Shown here in pieces: positions 33,064 through 41,305 of a stretch of DNA of 64,000 nt. Both the position numbers and the translations under genes were made by a program. The notes under the pieces were generated by a model. The model saw only the letters and a list, made by a program, of their open reading frames with translations, was not told the DNA's origin and did no database searches. The stretch is taken from assembly GCF_020639365.1 (NCBI RefSeq), contig NZ_JAINUL010000001.1:6764910-6828909 (forward strand), given 5' to 3'. Position 1 is the first letter of the stretch, and the number at the start of each line of letters is the position of its first letter. The stretch comes from Streptomyces flavotricini (GTDB taxonomy: Bacteria; Actinomycetota; Actinomycetes; Streptomycetales; Streptomycetaceae).

Positions 33064-33854
33064 CGCCGGGGTCCTCGTCCTTCATGGACTTCCTGGGGGC
33101 GCACTCGCCCGAGATGCTGCCGGGGAACCGGAAGCTGCCCGAGGGGGTCGTCGAGGCGCCGCACGGGACGACCATCGTCGCCACCACGTTCCCCGGCGGC
33201 GTCGTGCTCGCCGGTGACCGGCGGGCGACCATGGGGAACATGATCGCGCAGCGGGACATCGAGAAGGTGTTCCCCGCAGACGAGTACTCCGCGGTGGGCA
33301 TCGCCGGTACCGCCGGCCTGGCCGTGGAGATGGTGAAGCTGTTCCAGCTGGAGCTGGAGCACTTCGAGAAGGTGGAGGGCACGACCCTCTCCCTGGAGGG
33401 CAAGGCCAACCGGCTCTCCACCATGATCCGGAGCAATCTGGGCATGGCGATGCAGGGGCTCGCCGTCGTCCCGCTGTTCGCCGGGTACGACGAGGCCAAG
33501 GAGAAGGGCCGGATCTTCTCCTACGACGTGACCGGCGGCCGCTCCGAGGAGCACGGCTACGCGGCCACCGGATCGGGCTCCATCTTCGCCCGGGGCTCCA
33601 TGAAGAAGCTGTACCGCCCCGATCTGACGGAGGAGCAGGCCACCACGCTGGTCGTGCAGGCGCTGTACGACGCCGCCGACGACGACTCGGCGACCGGTGG
33701 GCCGGACCTGTACCGCCACATCTACCCCATCGTCACCGTCATCACCGACGAGGGATTCCGCAGGCTGACGGACGATCAGTCGCAGGAACTCGCCCGCAGC
33801 GTCACCAACCGGCGGCTCGAGCAGCCCGACGGGCCGCGCGCGGCCCTGCTCTGA
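33015..33854 (+). CDS. prcB: 20S proteasome beta subunit
   Basis: Catalytic subunit of the 20S core. 279 aa with a ~51-residue propeptide. Autocleavage before TTIVATTFPGG exposes the nucleophile Thr52. The conserved active-site Asp and Lys regions are in AGDRRATMGNMIA and IEKVF. GTG at 33015 is preferred because GGAGGG lies 6 nt upstream. This places the start 49 bp inside the end of the endonuclease gene. prcA follows after 41 bp. Confidence 0.96.
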   Translation: MEANNRGTGRLPAAFLTPGSSSFMDFLGAHSPEMLPGNRKLPEGVVEAPHGTTIVATTFPGGVVLAGDRRATMGNMIAQRDIEKVFPADEYSAVGIAGTAGLAVEMVKLFQLELEHFEKVEGTTLSLEGKANRLSTMIRSNLGMAMQGLAVVPLFAGYDEAKEKGRIFSYDVTGGRSEEHGYAATGSGSIFARGSMKKLYRPDLTEEQATTLVVQALYDAADDDSATGGPDLYRHIYPIVTVITDEGFRRLTDDQSQELARSVTNRRLEQPDGPRAALL

Positions 33855-33895
33855 CCAGTCCTCCTCGTCGCCCAGAAGAAAGGGACGGATAACCG

Positions 33896-34660
33896 GTGTC
33901 GACTCCGTTCTACGTCTCACCCCAGCAGGCCATGGCCGACCGGGCGGAATACGCCCGGAAGGGCATCGCCCGCGGTCGCAGCCTCGTCGTGCTGCAGTAC
34001 GCCGACGGCATCGTGTTCGTCGGCGAGAACCCGTCCCGCGCGCTGCACAAGTTCAGCGAGATCTACGACCGGATCGGCTTCGCGGCCGCCGGCAAGTACA
34101 ACGAGTACGAGAACCTGCGGATCGGCGGCGTGCGCTACGCCGATCTGCGCGGATACACCTACGACCGCGACGATGTGACGGCCCGTGGGCTGGCCAACGT
34201 CTACGCGCAGACGCTGGGCACGATCTTCTCCAGCGCCGGCGAGAAGCCGTACGAGGTGGAGCTGGTGGTGGCCGAGGTCGGCGCGACGGCCGCGGGCGAC
34301 CAGATCTACCGGCTGCCGCACGACGGTTCGATCGTGGACGAGCACGGCTCGGTCGCGGTCGGCGGCAATGCCGAGCAGATCAGTACGTACCTGGACCAGC
34401 GCCACCGGGACGGGATGACCCTGTCCGAGGCGCTGAAGCTCGCGGTGCAGGCGCTGTCGAGCCAGGCGAACGGTGCGGACAAGACGATTCCGGCCGAGCG
34501 GCTGGAGGTCGCGGTGCTGGACCGGACGCGGGCCCAGCAGCGGAAGTTCAAGCGGATCCGGGGCCGGCAGTTGTCGCGGCTGCTGGAGGCGGACGTCACG
34601 GCGGCCGTGCAGGCCGACGCCGTGTCGAACGACGAGGCTCCCGAGGACGATTCCGAGTAG
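33896..34660 (+). CDS. prcA: 20S proteasome alpha subunit
   Basis: Non-catalytic outer-ring subunit that gates the 20S chamber and docks Arc. 254 aa. The N-terminal gating segment STPFYVSPQQAMADRAEYARKG is typical, followed by the Ntn fold (YADGIVFVGENPS, FSEIYDRIGFAAAGKYNEYE). The C-terminal tail is acidic. A GTG start follows AGAAAGGGACGGAT. The terminator at 34675-34708 ends the pup-prcBA segment. Confidence 0.96.
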   Translation: MSTPFYVSPQQAMADRAEYARKGIARGRSLVVLQYADGIVFVGENPSRALHKFSEIYDRIGFAAAGKYNEYENLRIGGVRYADLRGYTYDRDDVTARGLANVYAQTLGTIFSSAGEKPYEVELVVAEVGATAAGDQIYRLPHDGSIVDEHGSVAVGGNAEQISTYLDQRHRDGMTLSEALKLAVQALSSQANGADKTIPAERLEVAVLDRTRAQQRKFKRIRGRQLSRLLEADVTAAVQADAVSNDEAPEDDSE

Positions 34661-34674
34661 GGATCCACGCGCGA

Positions 34675-34708
34675 ACGGCGCCCCCGGCCTTCCGGCCGGG
34701 GGCGCCGT
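34675..34708. terminator. Bidirectional terminator between prcA and the LacI gene
   Basis: A perfect 15-bp stem (34675-34689 with 34694-34708) with a TTCC loop, between convergent genes. Confidence 0.85.
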
Positions 34709-34714
34709 CGCGTC

Positions 34715-35710
34715 TCAGGCGGGGGCCAGGCCCGTGGAGGCGCGGACGATCAGGTCGACCGGGAGGTCGGGGGCGGTCCAGGGGGCGCCGTCCAGGACGG
34801 CGAGGAGGGCGCTCATGCCCTGTTCGCCGACGCGTTCGGCGGGCAGGTGGACGGTGGTGAGCTCGGGCTCGACGGCGGTGGCGAGGGCGAGGTCGTCGAA
34901 GCCGGTGACGGAGAGGTCCTCGGGGACGCGCAGGCCCAGGCGGCGGGCGGCCTTGCAGGCGCCGGCGGCCAGGATGTCGTCGTCGCAGACGACGGCGGTG
35001 GGCCGGGACCCGGGGGCCGCCAGGACCGCCTCCATGGCCGTGTGGGCGTCGGCGACGGTCAGCGGGGCCCGTACGGTGCGCAGCTCGGCGTGGGGGCCCA
35101 GCAGGGCGGCCAGGGCTTCGGCGCGGATGTCGAAGGTCCAGGAGTCGACGGCGGAGGCGAGGTGGAGGACGCGGCGGTGGCCGAGCGCGAGGAGGTGCTC
35201 GGTGACCTGGCGCATGCCGTCGGCCATGGCGAGGTTGACGTGGGCGGCGGCGCGCGTGGCGGTGGGGTCGCTGTCGAGCATGACGAGGGGGAGCTCGGCG
35301 TCGCCGATGGCGTCGAGGGCGTGGGCGGCCATGGAGGAGGCGATGACGCCGTCGAGGGCGGCGCGGGCGGAGGCGAAGGGGTCGCGGGCGGGGCCGGTGC
35401 CTTCGGGGGAGGGGTAGAGGACGACGCCGAAGCCGTGTTCGGCCGCGATGCGGGCGGCGCCGGTGTAGACGCGGGCGAAGAACTCGTTGGTGAGGGCGGG
35501 GACGACGAGGAGCGCGGTGCGGGTGGAGCCGAGCCGGAGGTTGCGGGCGGCGAGGTTGGGCCGGTAGCCGAGGGTGGTGGCGGCCTCGCGGACCAGGCCG
35601 GCGGTGCGTTCGGAGACGCGGCCGCGCCATTTGTCGCCGAGGACGAGGGAGACGGTGGCCTGCGAGACCCCGGCGGCGGTGGCCACGTCCCGGCTGGTGG
35701 GTCTCGTCAC
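34715..35710 (-). CDS. LacI-family transcriptional regulator
   Basis: 331 aa. The N-terminal helix-turn-helix and hinge are TSRDVATAAGVSQATVSLVL and GYRPNLAARNLR, followed by a periplasmic-binding-protein-like effector domain. GTG at 35710 is chosen because AGGAG lies 7 nt upstream; an ATG at 35782 would add 24 residues without a ribosome site. It is divergent from an MFS transporter and probably controls it through the palindrome at 35785-35811. It interrupts the proteasome locus between prcA and pafA. Confidence 0.92.
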   Translation of the reverse strand: MTRPTSRDVATAAGVSQATVSLVLGDKWRGRVSERTAGLVREAATTLGYRPNLAARNLRLGSTRTALLVVPALTNEFFARVYTGAARIAAEHGFGVVLYPSPEGTGPARDPFASARAALDGVIASSMAAHALDAIGDAELPLVMLDSDPTATRAAAHVNLAMADGMRQVTEHLLALGHRRVLHLASAVDSWTFDIRAEALAALLGPHAELRTVRAPLTVADAHTAMEAVLAAPGSRPTAVVCDDDILAAGACKAARRLGLRVPEDLSVTGFDDLALATAVEPELTTVHLPAERVGEQGMSALLAVLDGAPWTAPDLPVDLIVRASTGLAPA

Positions 35711-35784
35711 ACCGTGCTCCTGTTGTACGAGGTCGGCGGGGGTGGGGGTGGTCGTCGGGTTGGACCCCCGTGGTGTGGCCATGG

Positions 35785-35811
35785 TACGTATGACGTCCGA
35801 CGTTATACGTA
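35785..35811. promoter_or_regulatory. 27-bp palindromic candidate LacI operator
   Basis: The arms ACGTATGACGT and ACGTTATACGT (10 of 11 symmetric) flank a CCG centre, with one further matching pair outside. It lies in the 147-bp gap between the divergent LacI and MFS starts, 47 bp before the MFS start at 35858. Confidence 0.65.
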
Positions 35812-35857
35812 TTACTAGATGGGCTCCCGGCGGGACTCCGGGCAGAAGGGGGCGGAC

Positions 35858-37156
35858 ATGGCCGCGGGATACGCGGAGCTGCTCAGGACCCGGCACGCCG
35901 CGAGGCTGCTGGCGGGCACGCTCGTGGGCCGGCTGCCGAACGCCACCGCGGCGATCGCGATCGTGCTGTTCACGCGCGCGGAGGGGGGCAGCTACAGCCT
36001 CGCGGGCGCGCTCGCCGCGGTCTACGGGGTGGCGAACGCGGTGGGTCAGCCGCTGCTCGGGCGGGCCGTGGACCTCTTCGGTCAGCCGCGGGTGCAGCTG
36101 CCGGCCGCGGTGCTCTCGGCGCTGGGCATGGCGTGGCTCGCGTTCGCGGGCACCGGGGCGGCGGCGGCCGCGTACGGGGCCGTGGTCGTCGGCGGGTTCT
36201 TCGCGCCGCCGCTGGAGGGCGGGCTGCGGGCCCTGTGGCCCTCGGTGCTCGGGGGCAAGGAGGAGCGGGTGCACGCCGCGTACGCGATGGACGCGGTGGC
36301 GCAGGAGATCATGTACACGGTCGGGCCGCTGCTGGTGACGCTGTGCGTCTCGCTGTGGGATCCGGCCGGGGCCCTGCTGGTGATCCATGCGCTGGGTGTC
36401 CTGGGGGCGCTGTCCGTGGTGCTCAGCGAGCCGTCGCGCAGGTGGCGTTCGGAGCCGCGCGAGGCGCACTGGCTGGGCGCGCTGCGCTCGAAGGGGCTGC
36501 GGGCGCTGCTGGGCGCCTTCTTCTTCGTGGGCATGGCGCTGGGTTCGATCACGGTGGCCGGTGTGGCGTACGCCGATGACCACGGGGGCCAGTCGGTGTA
36601 CGGCTGGCTGATGGCGGCGCTGGGTCTGGGCGCGCTGGCCGGCGGGGTGCTGTACGGGGCGCGGCAGTGGGCGGGTGCGCCGGAGCGGCGGCTGCGGGCG
36701 ATCGTGGCGCTGTTGGCGGTGTGCTACCTGCCGCTGGTACTGGTTCCGGGGCCGGTGGCGATGACGGTGCTGGCGGCGCTGGCGGGTGTGTTCCTGGCGC
36801 CGGCGCTGGCGTGCGCGTTCATCGTCGTGGACCGTCACGCTCCGGTGGGGACGGTGACGGAGGCGTTCTCTTGGCTGGTGACGTTCTTCGGTGTGGGCGC
36901 GGCGATCGGTACGGCCGCGGCGGGGCCGGCGGTGGAACTGGGTGGTTCGGCGAGCGGGTTCGGCGTGGCGTGTGCCGCGGGCGCGTCGGCGCTGCTGGTG
37001 CTGATGCTCACTCAGCGCGTCATGGCCGCTCCGGGCCGGACCCGTACGGTGGCGGGTTCGCCGGCCGTGGCCGGGGAAGGCGTCGGCGGGGGCGCGATGG
37101 AGGGCCCGGCGGACGGTGCGGCGGGCGGTCCGGCGGAGCGGCTCGTCGGCAACTGA
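35858..37156 (+). CDS. MFS transporter
   Basis: 432-aa major facilitator with about 12 predicted membrane helices; the loop after helix 2 has GRAVDLFGQPR, a variant of motif A. ATG at 35858 is preferred because AAGGGGG lies 5 nt upstream; an in-frame ATG at 35819 lacks a ribosome site. The C-terminal ~35 residues are Gly/Ala-rich. The substrate is unknown; the LacI partner hints at a small sugar-like effector. pafA starts 58 bp downstream on the same strand, so read-through into pafA is possible. Confidence 0.9.
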   Translation: MAAGYAELLRTRHAARLLAGTLVGRLPNATAAIAIVLFTRAEGGSYSLAGALAAVYGVANAVGQPLLGRAVDLFGQPRVQLPAAVLSALGMAWLAFAGTGAAAAAYGAVVVGGFFAPPLEGGLRALWPSVLGGKEERVHAAYAMDAVAQEIMYTVGPLLVTLCVSLWDPAGALLVIHALGVLGALSVVLSEPSRRWRSEPREAHWLGALRSKGLRALLGAFFFVGMALGSITVAGVAYADDHGGQSVYGWLMAALGLGALAGGVLYGARQWAGAPERRLRAIVALLAVCYLPLVLVPGPVAMTVLAALAGVFLAPALACAFIVVDRHAPVGTVTEAFSWLVTFFGVGAAIGTAAAGPAVELGGSASGFGVACAAGASALLVLMLTQRVMAAPGRTRTVAGSPAVAGEGVGGGAMEGPADGAAGGPAERLVGN

Positions 37157-37214
37157 TCGAAACGGCGTTCACGAACCCGGTTTCAGAACAGTGCTGAAGG
37201 CGTAATGTTCAGTC

Positions 37215-38576
37215 ATGGACCGCCGCATTTTCGGGCTGGAGAACGAGTACGGCGTCACGTGCACGTTCAGGGGACAGCGCCGACTGTCTCCTGACGAAGT
37301 GGCGCGCTACCTCTTCCGCCGTGTTGTGTCATGGGGCCGCAGCAGCAATGTCTTCCTGCGGAACGGCGCCCGCCTGTACCTCGACGTGGGTTCGCATCCG
37401 GAATACGCAACTCCCGAATGCGACAACGTGACGGAACTCGTCACGCACGACAAGGCAGGCGAGCGCATTCTCGAAGGTCTGCTCGTCGACGCCGAACGCC
37501 GCCTGCACGAGGAGGGAATCGCGGGCGACGTCTATCTCTTCAAGAACAACACCGACTCGGCGGGCAACTCGTACGGCTGCCACGAGAACTATCTGGTGGC
37601 CCGGCACGGGGAATTCTCCCGCCTGGCGGACATCCTCATTCCGTTCCTCGTCACGCGCCAGCTGATCTGCGGCGCGGGCAAGGTGCTGCAGACCCCCCGG
37701 GGCGCGGTCTACTGCGTGAGCCAGCGGGCCGAGCACATCTGGGAGGGCGTCAGCTCCGCGACGACCCGGTCGCGGCCGATCATCAACACCCGCGACGAGC
37801 CGCACGCGGACGCCGAGCGCTACCGCCGCCTGCACGTGATCGTCGGGGACTCGAACATGTCCGAGACGACCATGCTGCTGAAGGTCGGGGCCACCGACCT
37901 GGTGCTGCGCATGATCGAGGCGGGCACGGTGATGCGGGACCTGACCCTGGAGAACCCGATCCGGGCGATCCGCGAGGTCAGCCACGACATCACGGGCCAG
38001 CGCAAGGTGCGCCTGGCGAGCGGCCGGGAGGCCTCGGCGCTGGAGATCCAGCGCGAGTACTACGACAAGGCCGTGGACTTCGCCGAGCGCCGGGGGATCC
38101 GTACCGGCACGGTGGACCAGGTGCTGGAGCTGTGGGGCCGCACCCTCGACGCGATCGACGCGGAGGACCTGGACCGGATCGGTACCGAGATCGACTGGGT
38201 CATGAAGTACCAGCTGATCGAGCGGTACCGGGCCAAGCACGGCATGACCATGTCGAACCCGCGCGTGGCCCAGATAGACCTCGCCTACCACGACATCCAC
38301 CGCCGGCGCGGGCTGTACTACCTGCTGGAGCGCAAGGGGCAGGCGGCGCGGATCTGCAACGACCTCAAGATCTTCGAGGGCAAGTCGGTGCCCCCGCAGA
38401 CCACACGGGCGCGGCTGCGCGGCGATTTCATCCGCCGGGCACAGGAGCAGCGGCGGGACTTCACGGTCGACTGGGTGCACCTCAAGCTGAACGACCAGGC
38501 GCAGCGGACCGTGCTGTGCAAGGACCCGTTCCGGTCGGTGGACGACCGGGTGGAGAAGCTGATCGCCGGGATGTGA
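37215..38576 (+). CDS. pafA: Pup-protein ligase PafA
   Basis: ATP-dependent ligase that couples the C-terminal Glu of Pup to substrate lysines. 453 aa, the standard length. Hallmarks are the N-terminal GLENEYGVTC with metal-binding glutamates, catalytic Asp57 in RLYLDVGSHPEYATPECD, KNNTDSAGNSYGCHENY, and TRSRPIINTRDEPHADAE. The ATG at 37215 has only a weak GAAGGC upstream. A terminator follows 17 bp after the stop. Confidence 0.97.
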   Translation: MDRRIFGLENEYGVTCTFRGQRRLSPDEVARYLFRRVVSWGRSSNVFLRNGARLYLDVGSHPEYATPECDNVTELVTHDKAGERILEGLLVDAERRLHEEGIAGDVYLFKNNTDSAGNSYGCHENYLVARHGEFSRLADILIPFLVTRQLICGAGKVLQTPRGAVYCVSQRAEHIWEGVSSATTRSRPIINTRDEPHADAERYRRLHVIVGDSNMSETTMLLKVGATDLVLRMIEAGTVMRDLTLENPIRAIREVSHDITGQRKVRLASGREASALEIQREYYDKAVDFAERRGIRTGTVDQVLELWGRTLDAIDAEDLDRIGTEIDWVMKYQLIERYRAKHGMTMSNPRVAQIDLAYHDIHRRRGLYYLLERKGQAARICNDLKIFEGKSVPPQTTRARLRGDFIRRAQEQRRDFTVDWVHLKLNDQAQRTVLCKDPFRSVDDRVEKLIAGM

Positions 38577-38593
38577 GATCGCGCTGATCTCGT

Positions 38594-38628
38594 GCAGGGC
38601 CCCGTACGGATCTCGTACGGGGCCCTGC
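38594..38628 (+). terminator. Terminator after pafA
   Basis: A perfect 15-bp stem (38594-38608 with 38614-38628) with a 5-nt loop, 17 bp past the stop. A new -10 hexamer follows 8 bp later. Confidence 0.85.
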
Positions 38629-38636
38629 GCACGCCT

Positions 38637-38642
38637 TAGAGT
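38637..38642 (+). promoter_or_regulatory. -10 hexamer TAGAGT before the FKBP lipoprotein gene
   Basis: TAGAGT lies just after the pafA terminator and 38 bp before the GTG start of the FKBP lipoprotein, giving a ~31-nt leader with a TGAGGAA ribosome site. No clear -35; it would fall within the hairpin. Confidence 0.45.
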
Positions 38643-38680
38643 GGCGTCGACCGCACCGCCGTCTGAGATCTGAGGAACAC

Positions 38681-39619
38681 GTGCGCCGACTTGCCGGCCT
38701 GCTTGTCGTACCCCTTTTGCTGCTGTCGACAGCAGCCTGTGGCGACAGCGGCTCCGACTCCGCCGAGATGAAGAACGGGGCGCCCGCGATCACCAAGGGC
38801 GCCAAGTTCGGTGAGACCCCGACCCTGTCCAAGGGCAAGGGCGACCCGCCGAAGGAGCTGAAGGTGGTGACCGTCAGCGAGGGCAACGGCCCGGCGCTGA
38901 AGAAGGGCGATGTCGCCCAGGTCAATTACTACGGCCAGGTCTGGGACGGCAAGGAGCCGTTCGACCAGAGCTTCGGCAAGGGCAAGCCGTTCGAGGTGAC
39001 CATCGGCGCGGGAATGGTCATCAAGGGCTGGGACCAGGGCCTCGAGGGCAAGAAGGTCGGCAGCCGCCTGGAGCTCGTGATCCCGCCGGACCTCGGTTAC
39101 GGCGACAAGGGCTCCGGCGACAAGATCAAGCCGAACGCCACGCTGGTCTTCGTCGTGGACATCGTCAAGGGCACCTCGGTCCCGGCCTCGGCCAAGGGCA
39201 AGGAGGTCGCGCAGGACGACAAGGACCTGCCGAAGATCGGTACGAACACGGACGGCAAGGAAGTCTCCGTGACCGTCCCGAAGGACGTGACGCCGCCGGC
39301 GAAGCTGGTGTCGAACTACGTGCTGGAGGGTGACGGCCCGGCCGTCAAGGACACCGACAGCGTCGTGGTCAAGTTCAACGGCAAGACGTGGAAGGACGAC
39401 AAGACCTTCGAAAGCACGTACGCCACGGACCAGACGGTCACCTGGCCGATGGACCAGCTGTCGGTCAAGGGACTCAAGGAAGGCCTGACCGGCAAGAAGG
39501 TCGGCAGCCGCATCCTGCTGGTCATCCCGCCGGACCAGGGCTTCGGCGACAAGGAGACGGGCACCATCCCGGCCAACTCGACGCTGGTCTTCAGCCTCGA
39601 CATCCTCGCCGTGATGTAA
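38681..39619 (+). CDS. FKBP-type peptidyl-prolyl isomerase lipoprotein with two FKBP domains
   Basis: 312-aa exported prolyl cis-trans isomerase. The signal peptide ends in lipobox LLSTAAC (Cys20). The first FKBP domain (about 75-157) has VNYYGQVWDGKEPFDQSF, MVIKGWDQGLEGKKVGSR and LVIPPDLGYGD. The second (about 220-312) is more divergent: its first strand is VVKFNGKTWKDDKTFEST and the usual Trp/Val active-site residues are partly changed (LSVKGLKEGL), so it may be chaperone-like. GTG start with TGAGGAA upstream. Confidence 0.93.
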   Translation: MRRLAGLLVVPLLLLSTAACGDSGSDSAEMKNGAPAITKGAKFGETPTLSKGKGDPPKELKVVTVSEGNGPALKKGDVAQVNYYGQVWDGKEPFDQSFGKGKPFEVTIGAGMVIKGWDQGLEGKKVGSRLELVIPPDLGYGDKGSGDKIKPNATLVFVVDIVKGTSVPASAKGKEVAQDDKDLPKIGTNTDGKEVSVTVPKDVTPPAKLVSNYVLEGDGPAVKDTDSVVVKFNGKTWKDDKTFESTYATDQTVTWPMDQLSVKGLKEGLTGKKVGSRILLVIPPDQGFGDKETGTIPANSTLVFSLDILAVM

Positions 39620-39661
39620 GACTGTCCGAGTTGACCTGATTCAGTTTTGAGGAGCAGTACC

Positions 39662-40039
39662 GTGAGCAACCAGCTCGAGAAGCCCGAGATCGACTTCCCC
39701 GACTTCCCGGTTCCGGCCGACCTCGTCATCGAGGACGTCTGGGTGGGCGACGGCGCCGAGGCCACGGCCGGCAACAAGGTCTCCGTCCACTACGTGGGCG
39801 TGGCCTATTCCACCGGTGAGGAGTTCGACGCCTCCTGGGGCCGCGGCGCCCCGCTGCAGTTCATCCTGGGCATCGGCCAGGTCATCCCGGGCTGGGACAA
39901 GGGCATCGAGGGCATGAAGGTCGGCGGCCGCCGCAAGCTGGTCATCCCGGCGCACCTCGCGTACGGCGACCGCGGCGCCGGCGGTGCCATCAAGCCGGGC
40001 GAGACGCTGATCTTCGTCTGCGACCTGATGGGCGTCTGA
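39662..40039 (+). CDS. Cytoplasmic FKBP-type peptidyl-prolyl isomerase
   Basis: 125-aa single-domain FKBP. Canonical motifs are VSVHYVGVAYSTGEEFDASW, GQVIPGWDKGIEGMKVGGRR (core Trp in the pocket), and LAYGDRGAGGAIKPGETLIF. There is no signal peptide. GTG at 39662 follows GAGGAG by 7 nt. It lies 42 bp downstream of the lipoprotein FKBP gene and is probably cotranscribed with it. A terminator follows. Confidence 0.95.
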   Translation: MSNQLEKPEIDFPDFPVPADLVIEDVWVGDGAEATAGNKVSVHYVGVAYSTGEEFDASWGRGAPLQFILGIGQVIPGWDKGIEGMKVGGRRKLVIPAHLAYGDRGAGGAIKPGETLIFVCDLMGV

Positions 40040-40064
40040 TCCGACGACCCGTGACCGGTAGAAG

Positions 40065-40090
40065 GGGCCCCCGCCGTCAGGCGGGGGCCC
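40065..40090 (+). terminator. Terminator after the FKBP genes
   Basis: An 11-bp perfect stem (40065-40075 with 40080-40090) with a GTCA loop, followed by TCGCTTTT. Confidence 0.85.
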
Positions 40091-40221
40091 TCGCTTTTGC
40101 CGGGGCCCGCCGGGGCGGTACGGTCAACGGTCACGGAGGTGTGCGCCGTGCGCGCTCGCGCGTGTCGCGCCTGCCGGACGAGTGCTGCAACGTGTAAGCG
40201 GAGAAGGGCGGAAGGGCGTCG

Positions 40222-41178
40222 ATGGCGATTGCCAAGGCCGAGCGGCTGATGAATCTGGCGCTGTGTCTGCTGGGGACCCGCCGGCCGCTCAGCAAGCGCG
40301 AACTGCGCGGTTCCATCGAGGCGTACATGGAAGCCGGCAACGACGAGTCGTTCAACCGGATGTTCGAGCGCGACAAGGACGACCTGCGCGAACTCGGCCT
40401 GGTCATCGAGACGGTGGAGAACCTGGAGGGTGAGACCGGCTACCTCGCCCGCCGCGACAGCAACCGGCTGCCGCCCGTCTCCCTCGATGCCGAAGAGGCC
40501 GCCGCCCTCGGGCTCGCGGCCAAGGTCTGGCAGCAGGCCCGCCTCGCCGGAGCCGCCAGCGGCGCCCTGCAGAAGCTGCGCGCCGGCGGGATGCCGGAGG
40601 CGGGGGACCCGTACGAGGGCCAGCACAGCGCCATCGAACCGCGCATCCCGGTCCACGAGGCGGCCTTCGAACCGCTGATGCTGGCCTGCCGAGACCGCCG
40701 GCCGGTCGTCTTCGACTACCGCAAGTCCACCGCCGCGCGGCCCGAGACCCGGCAGGTGGAGCCGTGGGCGCTGGAGTGCTGGCGCGGCCACTGGTACCTG
40801 GCCGGCTACGACCGCGACCGCGGGGCGGAGCGGGTGTTCCGGCTCTCCCGGATCACCGGCAAGGTCAAGTCCCGTGCGGCCAGGTACACCGCCGAGGTCC
40901 CGGACGTGGTGACCGTACGGGAGACCGTGGCGAGCTGGGCCGGGGAGAGCGCGGACCGCTCCGCGTTGATCCGGCTGCGGGCCGGGGCCGGGTACCCGCT
41001 GCGGGCCAAGGCCACCGCCGTGCGCGAGGGCGGGGACGGCTGGGACGAGCTGGAGATCCCCTACGGGCACGGGCTCGACGCCTGGCTGGTCGAGTTCGGG
41101 CCGGACGTGGTGGTCGTGGGCCCCGCCGATCTGCGGGCGGACGTCGTGGACCGGCTGCGCGCCGTGGCCGCGGGCTGA
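40222..41178 (+). CDS. pafB: PafB, WYL-domain transcriptional regulator
   Basis: 318 aa. The N-terminal winged helix-turn-helix (about 1-75; AERLMNLALCLLGTRRPLSKREL) is followed by a WYL domain (about 140-230; VFDYRKS, WRGHWYLAGYDRDRGAERVFRLSRI) and a C-terminal WCX extension. In mycobacteria, PafB and PafC form a heterodimer that activates the LexA/RecA-independent DNA-damage response. It follows the FKBP terminator and precedes pafC by 127 bp. Confidence 0.94.
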   Translation: MAIAKAERLMNLALCLLGTRRPLSKRELRGSIEAYMEAGNDESFNRMFERDKDDLRELGLVIETVENLEGETGYLARRDSNRLPPVSLDAEEAAALGLAAKVWQQARLAGAASGALQKLRAGGMPEAGDPYEGQHSAIEPRIPVHEAAFEPLMLACRDRRPVVFDYRKSTAARPETRQVEPWALECWRGHWYLAGYDRDRGAERVFRLSRITGKVKSRAARYTAEVPDVVTVRETVASWAGESADRSALIRLRAGAGYPLRAKATAVREGGDGWDELEIPYGHGLDAWLVEFGPDVVVVGPADLRADVVDRLRAVAAG

Positions 41179-41305
41179 GGCCGCCCGGCGGACCGGACCG
41201 GCAGGACCGACCTGCCGGGCCCGGCGCGGCCGCCGCCCGATCCGCCGCACCGATCGCACCACCGCACCGTTCGCAAGACGTGCCCTGAGGGGGAGACGTA
41301 CCAGC

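Noticed and set aside
34715..36838. A 707-codon version of the LacI protein
   Set aside because: The added N-terminal part is antisense to the MFS gene and is His/Arg/Gln-rich. The helix-turn-helix begins right after the GTG at 35710, which has its own ribosome site.
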